A stretch of 48,948 nucleotides of DNA from Pseudomonadota bacterium. GTDB lineage: Bacteria; Pseudomonadota; Gammaproteobacteria; Xanthomonadales; Rhodanobacteraceae. The DNA is taken from assembly GCA_018240465.1 (NCBI GenBank), contig JAFEFS010000092.1, forward strand, positions 1-48,948, written 5' to 3'. Shown here in pieces: positions 8,335-17,792 of this stretch; the first letter of the stretch is position 1; the number at the start of each line of letters is the position of its first letter. The notes beneath the pieces were generated by a model that was not told where the DNA came from, made no database searches, and worked only from the letters and a program-made list of their open reading frames with translations. Position numbers and translations under genes: made by a program.

Positions 8335-9870
8335 ATGTCTGACAAGATCCTGTCCGCACTCGGCCTGACCGGCACCGTTTCCGGCACCTATCTAGGCAAC
8401 GGCGAATGGTCGCGGACCACCGACGCCGGCCTGCTCGAGGTGATCAACCCGAGCACGCACGAGGTGGTCGGTCGCGTGCATTCGGCTTCGGCCAGCGACT
8501 ACGCAACCATCGTCGCGCGCGCGCAGGCCGCGTTCGCGCAATGGCGCACGACGCCGGCGCCGAGGCGCGGCGAAGCAATCCGCCTCTGCGGCGAAGCGCT
8601 GCGCAAGCACAAGGACGCGCTCGGCTCGCTGGTGGCGCTGGAGATGGGCAAGATCAAACCCGAGGGCGACGGCGAAGTACAGGAAATGATCGACATCGCC
8701 GACTTCGCCGTCGGCCAGTCGCGCATGCTCTACGGCAACTCGATGCACAGCGAGCGCCCCGGCCACCGCATGGGCGAGCAGTGGCATCCGCTCGGCCTCG
8801 TCGGCATCATCTCGGCGTTCAACTTCCCGGTCGCGGTGTGGGCGTGGAACGCGTTCATCGCCGCGGTCTGCGGCGACATCTCGATCTGGAAACCGTCGCC
8901 GAAGACGCCGCTCTCCGCGATCGCCTCGATGAAGATCTGCAACGAGGCGCTCAAAACCGGTGGCTTCCCGGATCTGTTCTTCCTGTTCAACGACGCCGGC
9001 GTGGAACTCGCGCAGGCCTTCGTCGACGACCATCGCATCCCGCTGATCAGCTTCACCGGCTCGACCGCGGTCGGACGCACGGTCGGCGAGCGCGTGGCGC
9101 GACGCCTGGGCCGAAGCTTGCTCGAACTCGGCGGCAACAACGCGATCATCGTCGATGCCAGCGCGGACCTGAAACTGGCGATCCCGGCGATCGTGTTCGG
9201 CGCGGTCGGCACGGCCGGCCAGCGCTGCACGACCACACGACGTGTATTTATCCACAAATCCATTTTTGCCGACGTGATGGGCAAGCTCGTCGCCGCGTAC
9301 AAGCAGGTCGAGAAGAAGATCGGCGACCCGACGCTCGCGACCACGTTGATGGGTCCGCTCAATTCGAAGGCCGCCGTCGACGGTTTCGTCGGCGCGATCG
9401 AGAAGGCCAAGGCGGCCGGCGGCAAGATCGAAACCGGCGGCGCAGCGCTCACGGACCGCGCCGGCAACTTTGTCCTGCCGACGATCATCAGCGGCGTGAA
9501 GAATGCCGACAGTGTCGTGCAGAGCGAAACCTTCGCACCGATCCTCTACGCGATGCCGTTCGACTCGCTTGATGAAGCAATCGCGCTGCAGAACGGCGTG
9601 CCGCAGGGCCTGTCGAGCTCGATCTTCACGCGCGACATGCAGACCGCGGAGAAATATCTTTCCGCGGCCGGTTCGGACTGCGGCATCGCCAACGTCAACA
9701 TCGGCACCTCGGGCGCCGAGATCGGCGGCGCCTTCGGCGGCGAGAAGGAAACCGGCGGCGGCCGCGAGTCGGGTTCGGATGCCTGGAAGGCCTACATGCG
9801 CCGCCAGACCAACACGATCAACTACTCCGATTCGCTGCCGCTGGCGCAGGGCATCAAGTTCGACTTGTAG
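8335..9870 (+). CDS. amaB: ALDH7-type aldehyde dehydrogenase (probable 2-aminoadipate semialdehyde/piperideine-6-carboxylate dehydrogenase)
   Basis: A 511-residue NAD(P)-dependent aldehyde dehydrogenase. The catalytic Glu lies in LELGGNN (residue 264) and the nucleophilic Cys in GQRCTT (residue 298); the cofactor-binding [10 protein letters not shown] is also present. The length, AFNFPVAVW, and the C-terminal [15 protein letters not shown] match the ALDH7 family that oxidises alpha-aminoadipate semialdehyde (and its cyclic form) in lysine degradation. The start is ATG 8335 because GGA lies six bases upstream; ATG 8329 would leave no spacing. There are no other lysine-catabolic genes beside it, so the substrate rests on family resemblance only. 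Confidence 0.85.
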   Translation: MSDKILSALGLTGTVSGTYLGNGEWSRTTDAGLLEVINPSTHEVVGRVHSASASDYATIVARAQAAFAQWRTTPAPRRGEAIRLCGEALRKHKDALGSLVALEMGKIKPEGDGEVQEMIDIADFAVGQSRMLYGNSMHSERPGHRMGEQWHPLGLVGIISAFNFPVAVWAWNAFIAAVCGDISIWKPSPKTPLSAIASMKICNEALKTGGFPDLFFLFNDAGVELAQAFVDDHRIPLISFTGSTAVGRTVGERVARRLGRSLLELGGNNAIIVDASADLKLAIPAIVFGAVGTAGQRCTTTRRVFIHKSIFADVMGKLVAAYKQVEKKIGDPTLATTLMGPLNSKAAVDGFVGAIEKAKAAGGKIETGGAALTDRAGNFVLPTIISGVKNADSVVQSETFAPILYAMPFDSLDEAIALQNGVPQGLSSSIFTRDMQTAEKYLSAAGSDCGIANVNIGTSGAEIGGAFGGEKETGGGRESGSDAWKAYMRRQTNTINYSDSLPLAQGIKFDL

Positions 9871-9974
9871 ACGTCGGTCAAGGCATTTGATGCGGACCCG
9901 CGCGGATACGGCATGGCGCTGACCCTGTCCGCGTCTATCCACGCCCGCAACCACCCTTCCGACCCGCCTTCGCC

Positions 9975-10619
9975 ATGATCAGCGAAACCCGGCAGCACTG
10001 GGAACGTGTCCATCGCGAGAAGGACGCGCGCGCGGCAAGCTGGTTTCGCCCGCACCTCGACACTTCGTTGCGGCTGTTGCAACGCGCCGGGCTCGACCCG
10101 TACACGCGCGTGATCGATGTCGGCGGCGGCACTTCGACGCTGGTCGACGACCTGCTCGACCGCGGCGTCACCCAGGTCAGCGTGCTCGATCTTTCCGAAA
10201 CGGCACTCGAGGTTGCGCGCCGCCGCCTCGGCGAGCGCGCGGCGCGGGTCGAATGGCGCATCGCCGACATCACCCACGCCGATCTGCCGCCGGCCGGTTT
10301 CGACCTCTGGCACGACCGCGCCGTGCTGCATTTCCTCATCGGGAAGCCGGCGACGGATGCCTACGTGGGTCAAGCCGCCACCGCGCTGCGCGGCGGCGGG
10401 CATGCCGTGATCGGCGGCTTCGCCGGCGACGGCCCGGAGCGATGCAGCGGTCTGCCGGTCGCGCGTCGCGAGGCCGAAGACATCGCCGCGCTGTTCGCCA
10501 CCCACTTCGAACTGATCGACCAGGCGCGCGAGATGCACTCGACGCCTTGGGGCACAGCGCAGTCGTTCGCCTACGCCCTGCTGCGCCGCCGCGGCGGCGG
10601 CGCGACGCACGCCGGATAG
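9975..10619 (+). CDS. Class I SAM-dependent methyltransferase
   Basis: A 214-residue cytoplasmic protein with the Rossmann-like SAM-binding fold: motif I VIDVGGGTS near residue 46, an acidic end of the second strand in VLDLSETAL, and a post-motif DLWHDRAVLHFL. It belongs to the broad Methyltransf_25/11 group; the substrate cannot be predicted. It starts 104 bases after the aldehyde dehydrogenase and may be cotranscribed. It ends only 13 bases before the convergent copper ATPase gene, with no clear hairpin between them. Confidence 0.8.
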   Translation: MISETRQHWERVHREKDARAASWFRPHLDTSLRLLQRAGLDPYTRVIDVGGGTSTLVDDLLDRGVTQVSVLDLSETALEVARRRLGERAARVEWRIADITHADLPPAGFDLWHDRAVLHFLIGKPATDAYVGQAATALRGGGHAVIGGFAGDGPERCSGLPVARREAEDIAALFATHFELIDQAREMHSTPWGTAQSFAYALLRRRGGGATHAG

Positions 10620-10632
10620 CGGCGCGCGGCGT

Positions 10633-13023
10633 TCACCGCGCCGCACGCAAGCGCAACGCATTGGCGATCACCGACACCGAGGAAAAACTCATCGCCAGTG
10701 CCGCGATCATCGGGCTCAGCAGCAGGCCGGTGAACGGATACAGCACGCCCGCGGCGAGCGGTACGCCGAGCGCGTTGTAGACGAAGGCAAGGCCGAGGTT
10801 CTGGCGCATGTTCGCGACCGCGCCGCGCGAGATCGCAAGTGCGCGAACGATGCCGCGCAAATCGCCCTTGACCAGCATGACCTGCGCGCTGGCCATGGCC
10901 ACGTCGGTACCCGTGCCCATCGCGATGCCGACATCGGCGGCGGCAAGCGCGGGCGCATCGTTGATGCCGTCGCCGGCCATCGCCACGCGGCGCCCTTGCG
11001 CCTTGAGCTGCGCGACGAGCGCAGCCTTGTCCTGCGGTCGCATTTCGCCGTGCGCCTCGTCGATGACGAGGCGCGCGGCCACGGCCCGTGCCGTGGTCGC
11101 GGAGTCGCCGCTGGCCATGACGATGCGCAACCCGGCGGCGTGCAGCGTGGCGATGGCTTTCGGCGTCGAATCCTTGATCGGATCAGCGACGGCGACGAGG
11201 CCGAGCGCGCAGCCGTCGGCGGCGAGAAAAATCACGCTGGCACCATCGCCGCGCAGGCGCTCGGCCGTGCCGCGCAAGCCGGCGATATCGACACCGACTT
11301 CGCCCATCAGCGCCGCGTTGCCGAGCGCGAGGCGCCGCGCGCCGACGCGACCACGCACGCCGATGCCGGTCGCGGATTCGAAATCCGCCGCGGTTTCGAG
11401 GGCGAGACCGCGCCGCCGTGCTTCGGCGACGATCGCAGCAGCCAGCGGATGCTCGCTGCCCTGATCGAGGCTCGCGGCAAGGCGCAGCACCTCGTCCGCA
11501 TTCACACCGGCGGCGGCGATCGCTTCGCGGAACGCAGGCTTGCCTTCGGTCAGCGTGCCGGTCTTGTCGACGATCAGCGTGTCGATCGTACGCAGACGTT
11601 CGATCGCCTCGGCATCACGGAACAGCACGCCGGCCTGTGCGGCACGGCCGCTCGCAACCATCACCGTCATCGGCGTGGCCAGGCCGAGCGCACACGGACA
11701 GGCGATGATCAGCACGGCGACCGCGTTGACGATCGCATACGTCCATGACGGCTGCGGCCCGCACACGCCCCAGACGACGAACGCCGTCGCCGCGACCACG
11801 AGCACCGCGAGCACGAACCAGACGCTGACCCGGTCGGCGAGCCGCTGCATCGGCGCGCGCGTGCGTTGCGCCTGGGCGACGAGGCCGACGATCTGCGCGA
11901 GCGCAGTCTCCGCACCAACCTTCTCGGCACGGATGACGAGGCTGCCGGTGCCGTTGAGGGTGGCGCCGATCACCTTGTCGCCGACCTGTTTCTCGATCGC
12001 GATGGGCTCGCCGGTCAGCATCGATTCGTCCACGTTCGAACGACCGTCGACGACCGCGCCGTCGACCGGAACCTTCTCGCCCGGCCGCACGCGCAGCAGG
12101 TCGCCGACCTGCACCTCGGCCAGCGGCACGTCGTCTTCGCGGCCGTCCACGTGCACGCGCCGCGCCGTTTTCGGCGCGAGGCCGAGCAGTGCCTTGATCG
12201 CCGCCGACGTGCTCGAACGCGCCTTGAGTTCGAGGATCTGCCCGAGCAGGGTCAGCGAAACGATGATCGCCGCCGCCTCGAAATAGACGCCAACGCGGCC
12301 GTGCTCGCGGAACGACTCCGGAAACGCCTGCGGCGCCACGGTCGCGACCACGCTGTAACCGAACGCGGCCAGTACGCCGGTGCCGATAAGCGTCCACATG
12401 TTCGGGCTGCGGTTCGCGATCGACTGCGCCCAGCGCTCGAGGAACGGCCAACCGGCCCAGAGCACCACCGGTGCGGCGAGCACGAATTCGAGCACGGTGC
12501 GCGTCGCCGCGGAACGTGCATCGAAGTAGTGGGCGAACATCGCCAGCACGAACACCGCAAGCGACAGTGGCAAGGTCAGGAAGAAGCGGCGGCGGAAATC
12601 GGTCAGCTCGGGATTTTCGTCTTCGTCCAGGCTCGGCATCACCGGTTCCAGCGCCATGCCGCAGGCAGGACAGGTGCCGGGGCCGTCGCGGACGATCTCT
12701 GGGTGCATCGGGCAGGTGTACTTCGTGCCGGGCGCCACGGGCACAGCCGGCCCGACATCCTTCTCCGACGCGAGATAGCGCAAGGGATCGGCGACGAACT
12801 TCGTGCGGCAGCCTGCGGAACAGAACAGGTACTCGCGAGCCGCGTGTTTGGCGCGATGCGCGGATTCGGGCTTGACCTTCATTCCGCACACGGGATCGAT
12901 CGGAGGCCCCGCCAAATCGTCCGCAACCGCCGACGCGCGGCCGCGCTGGTGCGCACCGCAACAGCGCGGCGCTGCCGGCGCGGCGGCAACAGGGTGTTGG
13001 TGCGAATGCGTTTGCGTCGGCAT
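10633..13023 (-). CDS. copA: Copper-translocating P1B-type ATPase with YHS and heavy-metal-binding domains
   Basis: A 796-residue inner-membrane pump expected to export Cu(I). The order is: a His/Cys-rich leader (THSHQH, CCGAH), a YHS domain ([14 protein letters not shown]), the short zinc-ribbon-like motif YTCPMHPEI with CPACGM, then the P-type core. Core motifs are the phosphatase TGEP, the metal site CPCALG in a membrane helix, the phosphorylation site DKTGTLT, the ATP-site HP (EHPLA) and [20 protein letters not shown]. There is no classical N-terminal GMTCxxC HMA domain. The start ATG 13023 overlaps the regulator's TGA by one base, implying coupled translation. Confidence 0.92.
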   Translation of the reverse strand: MPTQTHSHQHPVAAAPAAPRCCGAHQRGRASAVADDLAGPPIDPVCGMKVKPESAHRAKHAAREYLFCSAGCRTKFVADPLRYLASEKDVGPAVPVAPGTKYTCPMHPEIVRDGPGTCPACGMALEPVMPSLDEDENPELTDFRRRFFLTLPLSLAVFVLAMFAHYFDARSAATRTVLEFVLAAPVVLWAGWPFLERWAQSIANRSPNMWTLIGTGVLAAFGYSVVATVAPQAFPESFREHGRVGVYFEAAAIIVSLTLLGQILELKARSSTSAAIKALLGLAPKTARRVHVDGREDDVPLAEVQVGDLLRVRPGEKVPVDGAVVDGRSNVDESMLTGEPIAIEKQVGDKVIGATLNGTGSLVIRAEKVGAETALAQIVGLVAQAQRTRAPMQRLADRVSVWFVLAVLVVAATAFVVWGVCGPQPSWTYAIVNAVAVLIIACPCALGLATPMTVMVASGRAAQAGVLFRDAEAIERLRTIDTLIVDKTGTLTEGKPAFREAIAAAGVNADEVLRLAASLDQGSEHPLAAAIVAEARRRGLALETAADFESATGIGVRGRVGARRLALGNAALMGEVGVDIAGLRGTAERLRGDGASVIFLAADGCALGLVAVADPIKDSTPKAIATLHAAGLRIVMASGDSATTARAVAARLVIDEAHGEMRPQDKAALVAQLKAQGRRVAMAGDGINDAPALAAADVGIAMGTGTDVAMASAQVMLVKGDLRGIVRALAISRGAVANMRQNLGLAFVYNALGVPLAAGVLYPFTGLLLSPMIAALAMSFSSVSVIANALRLRAAR

Positions 13024-13427
13024 CAGTACAATTCCTCGTCGGTCAAGGCGTTGAGAATCGGACATGCTTCCGCGCGCCCATGTCCAGGGCAAGCGCGGAT
13101 CAGCTTGCGCAGGCCGGCACCGACGCGCTCGAGTTCGGCGATGCGCGCGTCGATGTCGGCGAGCTTGAGCTGCGCTGCGCGCTTGACCTTGGCCACGTTG
13201 CGCTCTGCGCTAAGCTCCAGCAGCGTGCGGATATCCTCGAGCGAAAAGCCGAGCGACTTGGCACGACGAATGAAGCGCAGGCGCTTGAGCTCGGCCTCGC
13301 CATAGCGGCGATATCCCGATGCGAGGCGCCCTGCCGGCGGCAGCAGGCCGTTGCGTTCGTAGTAGCGCACCGTGTCGATGGCGACGCCGGCACGCTCGGC
13401 GAGTTTTCCGATGCTGAAATTCGACAT
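13023..13427 (-). CDS. cueR: MerR-family metal regulator, CueR-like
   Basis: A 134-residue regulator beginning [15 protein letters not shown] with a MerR-type winged helix-turn-helix ([17 protein letters not shown]), a dimerisation coiled coil, and a C-terminal metal loop [12 protein letters not shown]. Two Cys with eight residues between them recall the Cu(I)-binding pair of CueR, which has seven between. The start is ATG 13427 with the excellent site AAGGAGGA seven bases upstream; 13 upstream in-frame codons are unlikely. It overlaps and precedes the copper ATPase, so the pair forms a self-contained copper-responsive operon. A related Zn/Cd/Pb specificity cannot be excluded from sequence alone. 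Confidence 0.85.
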   Translation of the reverse strand: MSNFSIGKLAERAGVAIDTVRYYERNGLLPPAGRLASGYRRYGEAELKRLRFIRRAKSLGFSLEDIRTLLELSAERNVAKVKRAAQLKLADIDARIAELERVGAGLRKLIRACPGHGRAEACPILNALTDEELY

Positions 13428-13447
13428 TTCGATCCTCCTTGCCGCAC

Positions 13448-13479
13448 AGTCTAAAGTCTGGACCATGGTCCATAGTCAA
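13448..13479 (-). promoter_or_regulatory. MerR-type promoter/operator of the cueR-copA operon
   Basis: Reading the minus strand, TTGACT (13479-13474) and TAGACT (13453-13448) are separated by 20 bases, the long spacer typical of MerR-activated promoters. The spacer holds the perfect palindrome TGGACCATGGTCCA (13459-13472), the expected binding site. It lies 21 bases upstream of the regulator's start codon. Confidence 0.88.
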
Positions 13480-13581
13480 TAGTTGGAACCTGCATCATGC
13501 AAATGTTTTCCGTCCCGCGTCGGGCAGCGCAGGCAGACCGGTTTGGGTATCATCCGGACCTGCGCAACCTGGAACTGCCCA

Positions 13582-13872
13582 ATGAATTCGAACCTGTCCG
13601 CCCCCACCTGCCCCACGGCGATCGCCAGCCTCGTCTTCGGCATCCTGAGCTGGATCGCGCTCCCGTTCATCGGCGCGATCGTCGCCATCGTCTGCGGGCA
13701 TCTCGCGCGCGGCGAAATCCGCCACGCGCTGCCAGGCACCCTGCAGGGCGACGGCCTCGCCGTTGGCGGGCTGATCCTCGGCTACCTGCACATCGTCATC
13801 GTCGTCTGTTTCGTCCTGTTCGCGTTCATGTTCCTCGGCGGCATCGCCTGGTTCGCCGCACACCTGCACTGA
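13582..13872 (+). CDS. DUF4190-type small membrane protein
   Basis: A 96-residue protein with two hydrophobic segments (about 12-37 and 62-90) separated by a basic loop GHLARGEIR, the pattern of DUF4190 proteins in which the loop lies between two helices. Function is unknown. ATG 13582 is chosen because the product MNSNLSAPTCP fits the family; the frame is open further upstream to 13483 but without a ribosome-binding site and towards the MerR promoter. It is divergent from the copper operon. Confidence 0.75.
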   Translation: MNSNLSAPTCPTAIASLVFGILSWIALPFIGAIVAIVCGHLARGEIRHALPGTLQGDGLAVGGLILGYLHIVIVVCFVLFAFMFLGGIAWFAAHLH

Positions 13873-13903
13873 CGCCGGCAGCGACGCCACGCCATCCGGC
13901 GGC

Positions 13904-13939
13904 TTGACTCCGCCCGACATGTTCATTAGCATGAACATG
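13904..13939 (+). promoter_or_regulatory. Promoter overlapped by a perfect dyad, upstream of the RHH gene
   Basis: TTGACT (13904-13909) and TAGCAT (13927-13932) are 17 bases apart. Over the -10 lies the perfect dyad CATGTTCAT-TAGC-ATGAACATG (13918-13939, 9-bp arms). A repressor bound here would block polymerase; the adjacent ribbon-helix-helix protein is the obvious candidate for autoregulation. Confidence 0.7.
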
Positions 13940-13966
13940 CACATGTCCCGCAATTGAACGAATGCC

Positions 13967-14263
13967 ATGAAGACCGAACGGGTGACCCTGCTGACCACGC
14001 CTAAATTCAAGGCGTTCCTGGGCAGCGAAGCCAGGCGCGAAGGAATCAGCGTCGCCGAACTGGTGCGCAATCGCTTCGAGCCGCAACCGTCGGCCGAAAC
14101 CGTGATGGTCGAGACGCTGACCGCGGAACTCGCTACGCGCCTGAAGGAAGCGCGTAGCGCGTTGAACGAGGGCCTTGCGGAGTTTCACGCCTGGCTCGCT
14201 GAAAAGAATGGTGCGCAGGCGAAGCAACCCAAGCGTGCCGCTACCCGCCGCGGACGCGCATGA
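13967..14263 (+). CDS. Small ribbon-helix-helix-like DNA-binding protein
   Basis: A 98-residue protein. The first 45 residues fit a ribbon-helix-helix fold of the Arc/MetJ/ParD kind: a short strand (RVTLLTT), helix A (PKFKAFLGSEARREG), then GISVAELVRNRFE as helix B. The remainder is helical and ends in a very basic tail (QPKRAATRRGRA). It starts 28 bases after a promoter-overlapping dyad, and its stop overlaps the start of the next small gene (ATGA at 14260-14263). This resembles the layout of an autoregulated two-gene module such as a toxin-antitoxin pair, but neither protein has a toxin motif I recognise. Confidence 0.65.
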   Translation: MKTERVTLLTTPKFKAFLGSEARREGISVAELVRNRFEPQPSAETVMVETLTAELATRLKEARSALNEGLAEFHAWLAEKNGAQAKQPKRAATRRGRA

Positions 14264-14466
14264 GCCTCCTGTCCGACAGCATCAAGACGATCCGCGATGC
14301 GCTGAAAATGGCCGACGACGTGAAAGCGGCCGGCGAAGCCTTGAAGCTGATCACCCAGGAACTGCGCGAACACGACCGTCGCATCACCCGACTCGAAGCC
14401 CGATGGGAAACGGCGATGCAACTCTCCGCGTTGCGCAGCGCGCGCCGGATCGGCAAGGACGAATGA
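14260..14466 (+). CDS. Small coiled-coil protein of unknown function
   Basis: A 68-residue, highly charged, predicted all-helical protein. Residues 20-50 have heptad-like spacing of hydrophobics (ALKLITQELREHDRRITRL), suggesting a coiled coil. The ATG overlaps the previous gene's TGA, so the two are cotranslated. I recognise no family. It ends 50 bases before pyrD, and no terminator separates them, so the pair may share transcripts with pyrD. Confidence 0.6.
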   Translation: MSLLSDSIKTIRDALKMADDVKAAGEALKLITQELREHDRRITRLEARWETAMQLSALRSARRIGKDE

Positions 14467-14516
14467 CTTGTCGCAGCGACGGATACCCGCGCTGAGCGAC
14501 GCGATCGGATAGGCTC

Positions 14517-15551
14517 TTGTACGCCCTCGCCCGCCCCTTCCTGTTCTGCCTCGACGCCGAACGCGCGCACGATCTCGCGTTGGCTTCGATCGAGGCCGCG
14601 TACCGAACGGGCCTCAACCCGCTGCTCGCATTGAAGCCCGAATCGCTGCCGACGCGCGTGCTCGGCATCGATTTCGCCAATCCGGTCGGACTCGCCGCCG
14701 GACTCGACAAGAACGGCGCCTACGTCGACGCGCTCGCCGCGCTCGGTTTCGGCTTCATCGAGGTCGGCACAACAACGCCGCGCGCGCAGGCCGGCAATCC
14801 GAAGCCGCGCATGTTCCGCCTGCCCGAGTACGAAGCGGTGATCAACCGCCTCGGCTTCAACAACGGTGGCGTCGATGCGCTGGTGCGCAACGTCGAGCGC
14901 GCAAAATTCGACGGCGTGCTCGGCATCAACATCGGCAAGAACAAGGACACGCCGAACGAGCGCGCGGTCGACGATTACCTGCACTGCCTGGAGCGCGTCT
15001 ATGCACGCGCGAGCTACATCACCGTCAACATCTCCTCGCCGAACACGCAGGGCCTGCGCGATCTGCAGGAAGAAGAAACCTTGAAGCGCTTCATCGGCAC
15101 GCTGCGCGAACGTCAAGAGCAACTCGCCGCGCGGCACGGCGCACGCAAGCCGATGCTACTCAAGATCGCGCCCGATCTTTCCGATGGCGAACTCGATGGC
15201 ATCGCCGGCGTGCTGCTCGCGACGAAGATCGACGGCCTGATCTGCACGAACACGACGATCGCGCGTGACGCGGTTGCCGGTGCGCGTTTCGCGGACGAAG
15301 CGGGCGGTCTTTCCGGCAAGCCATTGCGGAACAGGGCGACTGCCGTGCTGCATGGAATGGCGCAACGCCTCGGCGGCAAGGTTCCGCTGGTCGGCGTCGG
15401 CGGAATCACGCGCGGTGCGGACGCGGCGGAAAAATTCGCCGCGGGCGCGAGCCTCGTGCAGTTCTACTCCGGCCTCGTCTTTCGTGGACCGGCACTGATC
15501 GGCGAATGCGTCGAGGCGCTGCGCGCCGGGCGCAAAAGAATGGCGGCGTGA
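14517..15551 (+). CDS. pyrD: Dihydroorotate dehydrogenase (quinone), class 2
   Basis: Oxidises dihydroorotate to orotate in pyrimidine synthesis, passing electrons to quinone at the inner membrane. The 344-residue product has the class 2 N-terminal membrane-associated helix ([20 protein letters not shown]), then the FMN barrel with [33 protein letters not shown] (the catalytic Ser of class 2 enzymes lies in this segment) and VGVGGITRG. The start is TTG 14517, because the family N-terminus begins exactly there and no ATG is available nearby. The stop overlaps murB (TGATG at 15549-15553). Confidence 0.95.
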   Translation: MYALARPFLFCLDAERAHDLALASIEAAYRTGLNPLLALKPESLPTRVLGIDFANPVGLAAGLDKNGAYVDALAALGFGFIEVGTTTPRAQAGNPKPRMFRLPEYEAVINRLGFNNGGVDALVRNVERAKFDGVLGINIGKNKDTPNERAVDDYLHCLERVYARASYITVNISSPNTQGLRDLQEEETLKRFIGTLRERQEQLAARHGARKPMLLKIAPDLSDGELDGIAGVLLATKIDGLICTNTTIARDAVAGARFADEAGGLSGKPLRNRATAVLHGMAQRLGGKVPLVGVGGITRGADAAEKFAAGASLVQFYSGLVFRGPALIGECVEALRAGRKRMAA

Positions 15552-16666
15552 TGGAGAAGAGCAAAAGCGCCCCTTCACCCAACTCTCCCCGCAAAACGGA
15601 AAACGCTTGGGGGAGAGGGCTCAAGTGCGGCTACGGCTACACGGTGCACGAGAACGCTTCGCTGCTTGACCGCACCACGTTCCGCCTGCCCGCGCGCGCG
15701 GCCACGTTGATCGATGTGCATGAATTCGATGCCGTGCCGGGTCTGCTCGCCGAAGCCGCACAGCAGAATCGCGACGTGCTGATCCTTGGCGGTGGCAGCA
15801 ACGTACTGTTCACGCGCGACTGGCCCGGCGTCGTCCTCGCCTTGCGCACGCGCGGCCTCGACATCATCGAACAACACGTAGCCGACAGGGTGGATGATGC
15901 CGCACTCGTACGCGCCGCGGCCGGCGAAATCTGGGACGATTTCGTCCACTGGACGCTGGCCCACGGCCTGTGCGGTCTCGAAAACCTCGCCCTGATTCCG
16001 GGCAGCGTCGGCGCCGCGCCGATCCAGAACATTGGCGCCTACGGCGTCGAAGTCGGCGAGTTCGTCGATGCGGTTCATGCCTACGATCGCAGCGCCGGCG
16101 CGAACGTGCGCCTCGACCACGCCGCGTGCGCCTTTGCCTATCGCGACTCGCTGTTCAAGCGCGAAGGTGGACGCTATCTCATCACCGCCGTCGATTTCCT
16201 GCTGCCGCGCGAACGCGCGCTGCGCCTCGACTACGACGGTGTGCGCGAGGAGCTCGCAGCGATGGGCGCCGGCACGCCCGACGCACGCGCAGTCGCGCAT
16301 GCGATCTCGCGCGTGCGCACGCGCAAGCTGCCCGACCCGTCGACGACCGGCAACGCCGGCAGTTTCTTCAAGAATCCGGTCGTTTCGCCCGGCCTCGCGG
16401 CAGCGCTAAAGCGCGAGTATCCGCGCTTGCCGCTCTGGCCGCTGCCGGACGGAGCGATAAAACTGTCGGCCGCCTGGCTGATTGATGCCTGCGGATTCAA
16501 GGGACTGCGCGACGGCGACGCGGGCGTATCCGGCCAGCACGCACTCGTGCTGGTCAACTACGGCGGCGCGAGCGGCGCACAGGTCTGGGCGCTCGCGCAG
16601 CGTATCCAGCGTACGGTGCTCGCGCGTTTCGGCGTGGCGTTGGAGCCCGAGCCGCTCGTAGTGTGA
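15551..16666 (+). CDS. murB: UDP-N-acetylenolpyruvoylglucosamine reductase, with repeat-derived N-terminus
   Basis: Reduces enolpyruvyl-UDP-GlcNAc to UDP-MurNAc with FAD and NADPH in peptidoglycan synthesis. Visible are the FAD-binding ILGGGSNVLF, IPGSVGAAPIQNIGAYG, the catalytic Ser in GNAGSFFKNP, and a C-terminal substrate region with SGQHALVLVNYG. ATG 15551 overlaps the pyrD stop by one base. From it, the first 30 or so residues ([13 protein letters not shown] and following) are encoded by a palindromic repeat and do not match the family; homology begins near HENASLLDRTTF. A GTG at 15644 is an alternative start but lacks a ribosome-binding site. The product from ATG is 371 residues. Confidence 0.9.
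   Translation: MEKSKSAPSPNSPRKTENAWGRGLKCGYGYTVHENASLLDRTTFRLPARAATLIDVHEFDAVPGLLAEAAQQNRDVLILGGGSNVLFTRDWPGVVLALRTRGLDIIEQHVADRVDDAALVRAAAGEIWDDFVHWTLAHGLCGLENLALIPGSVGAAPIQNIGAYGVEVGEFVDAVHAYDRSAGANVRLDHAACAFAYRDSLFKREGGRYLITAVDFLLPRERALRLDYDGVREELAAMGAGTPDARAVAHAISRVRTRKLPDPSTTGNAGSFFKNPVVSPGLAAALKREYPRLPLWPLPDGAIKLSAAWLIDACGFKGLRDGDAGVSGQHALVLVNYGGASGAQVWALAQRIQRTVLARFGVALEPEPLVV
15575..15619. repeat. CTCTCCCC/GGGGAGAG palindromic element in the murB 5' end
   Basis: An 8-bp perfect stem CTCTCCCC (15585-15592) and GGGGAGAG (15611-15618), with flanks CCCTTCACCCAA and CTTGG, encloses a loop of under 20 bases. Elements with CTCTCCC/GGGAGAG arms are common intergenic repeats in xanthomonads; this copy lies between the pyrD stop and the conserved start of MurB homology, and is read in frame. 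Confidence 0.7.
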
Positions 16667-16675
16667 CGCGCGCCG

Positions 16676-17710
16676 TCAGGACGATGGATCGGTACGCAAC
16701 GTGGTGTGGAACAAATACGGGCCGTCGAAGTCGGTCTCGTCGCCGGCCTTCTTGCCCTTCACCGACTGCAGGCGCGCGGAAAGCGGCTTGTGTCATTCCC
16801 GGCAAGCGCGGCGACGTCGCCGGGCAACGGCACGGTGCCGAGACCGGTACCGCAAACCGCGGAACATGCGAGCAGCGAGTCGATTCCGCAGCTGCCATCG
16901 ACCCAGCGCAGCGCGAGGCGCTTGTCTTCCACTACCGGCAGCACCAGGCCAGAGTAGCCGGCCTGCCTGATCTTCACCGTCGAAATGATCGCGAGTACGG
17001 CGGTCATCGTGTGACGCCGAAACTCGCGCCGGGATAGGACCGACGCCAGCGAACGTCCATCCGCTGGACCCGGCAACAGCATCGCCCACGGCTTCGCCGA
17101 TCCGTGCATGGATGGCCAGTTGTCGGGTGAGTTCGGCGACGGAAGCGTCGAAATCGCCGTGCGTCGTAGCGAACATCCGCCGCACGATGCCGGGGCCGTG
17201 GAAGCCCGGCGAGAACTGCTTGCCCGCACCAGTGTGATGGGCGCCGGGATAGAACGACCCCGAGCGGTTTGAGCATCGCGGTCGTGGCGAACAGGAAGTC
17301 GCCCTGGCTGCGCGTGCTGTAGTCGGTCACGTAGCGCACCAGCTTCGCCGCCCCGTGGATCGTCTTCCAGCGGATCCTGTCGGCGGCGGTCATGACGGCG
17401 CTCGCGCAGACGTGCGTCAGCGTCGAGAGCACCTGCGCGAGCAGACGCATCGCGGCGGGATCGTCGGCATCGTGCAGCACGCCGGGCCGAGGTTGCGCAC
17501 GGTCTGCGTCTCGCAGCCGCATCTGGCGAAATCCGCCCTGGCCGCGCTGAATGCCGTCATCGCCTCGTCGACCTGCTTTTCGTAAATCGATCGATCGAGG
17601 CGGGCGACGGCGGTGACTGTGCGCACCTTCGGCTTCGCGGCATCCGCGGTCGCATCGGCTTAAGCAAGGGCGAGCACACAGAACAGGATCGAAGCGATCA
17701 GGCGCTTCAT
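16676..17710 (-). pseudogene. Decayed gene for a secreted protein
   Basis: Reading down from ATG 17710, a signal peptide begins (MKRLIASILFCVLALA) but is followed immediately by TAA (17662-17660) where GCC GAT GCG continues a sensible mature start. Coding-like segments then follow in changing frames: RLDRSIYEKQVDEAMTAF, a shift near 17480 to VLHDADDPAAMRLLAQVL, a shift near 17255 to FYPGAHHTGAGKQFSPGF, another near 17035 to TAVLAIISTVKIRQAGYSG, and a last near 16790 to a tail FDGPYLFHTTLRTDPSS ending at 16676. One nonsense and about four frameshifts indicate an inactive gene of about 340 codons. I do not recognise the family. Poor-quality sequence would be an alternative explanation, but neighbouring genes are intact. 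Confidence 0.75.
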
Positions 17711-17792
17711 GACGCCCCCCCCTCCGCATGAATCGACAGCAGTCGGTTGCAAACCTGGCGTGAGGTCGCAGCGCCGCGCGCTTACCCACCGC

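Noticed and set aside
8392..9954. 520-codon minus-strand frame opposite the aldehyde dehydrogenase
   Set aside because: Antisense shadow; the plus-strand gene has all catalytic motifs.
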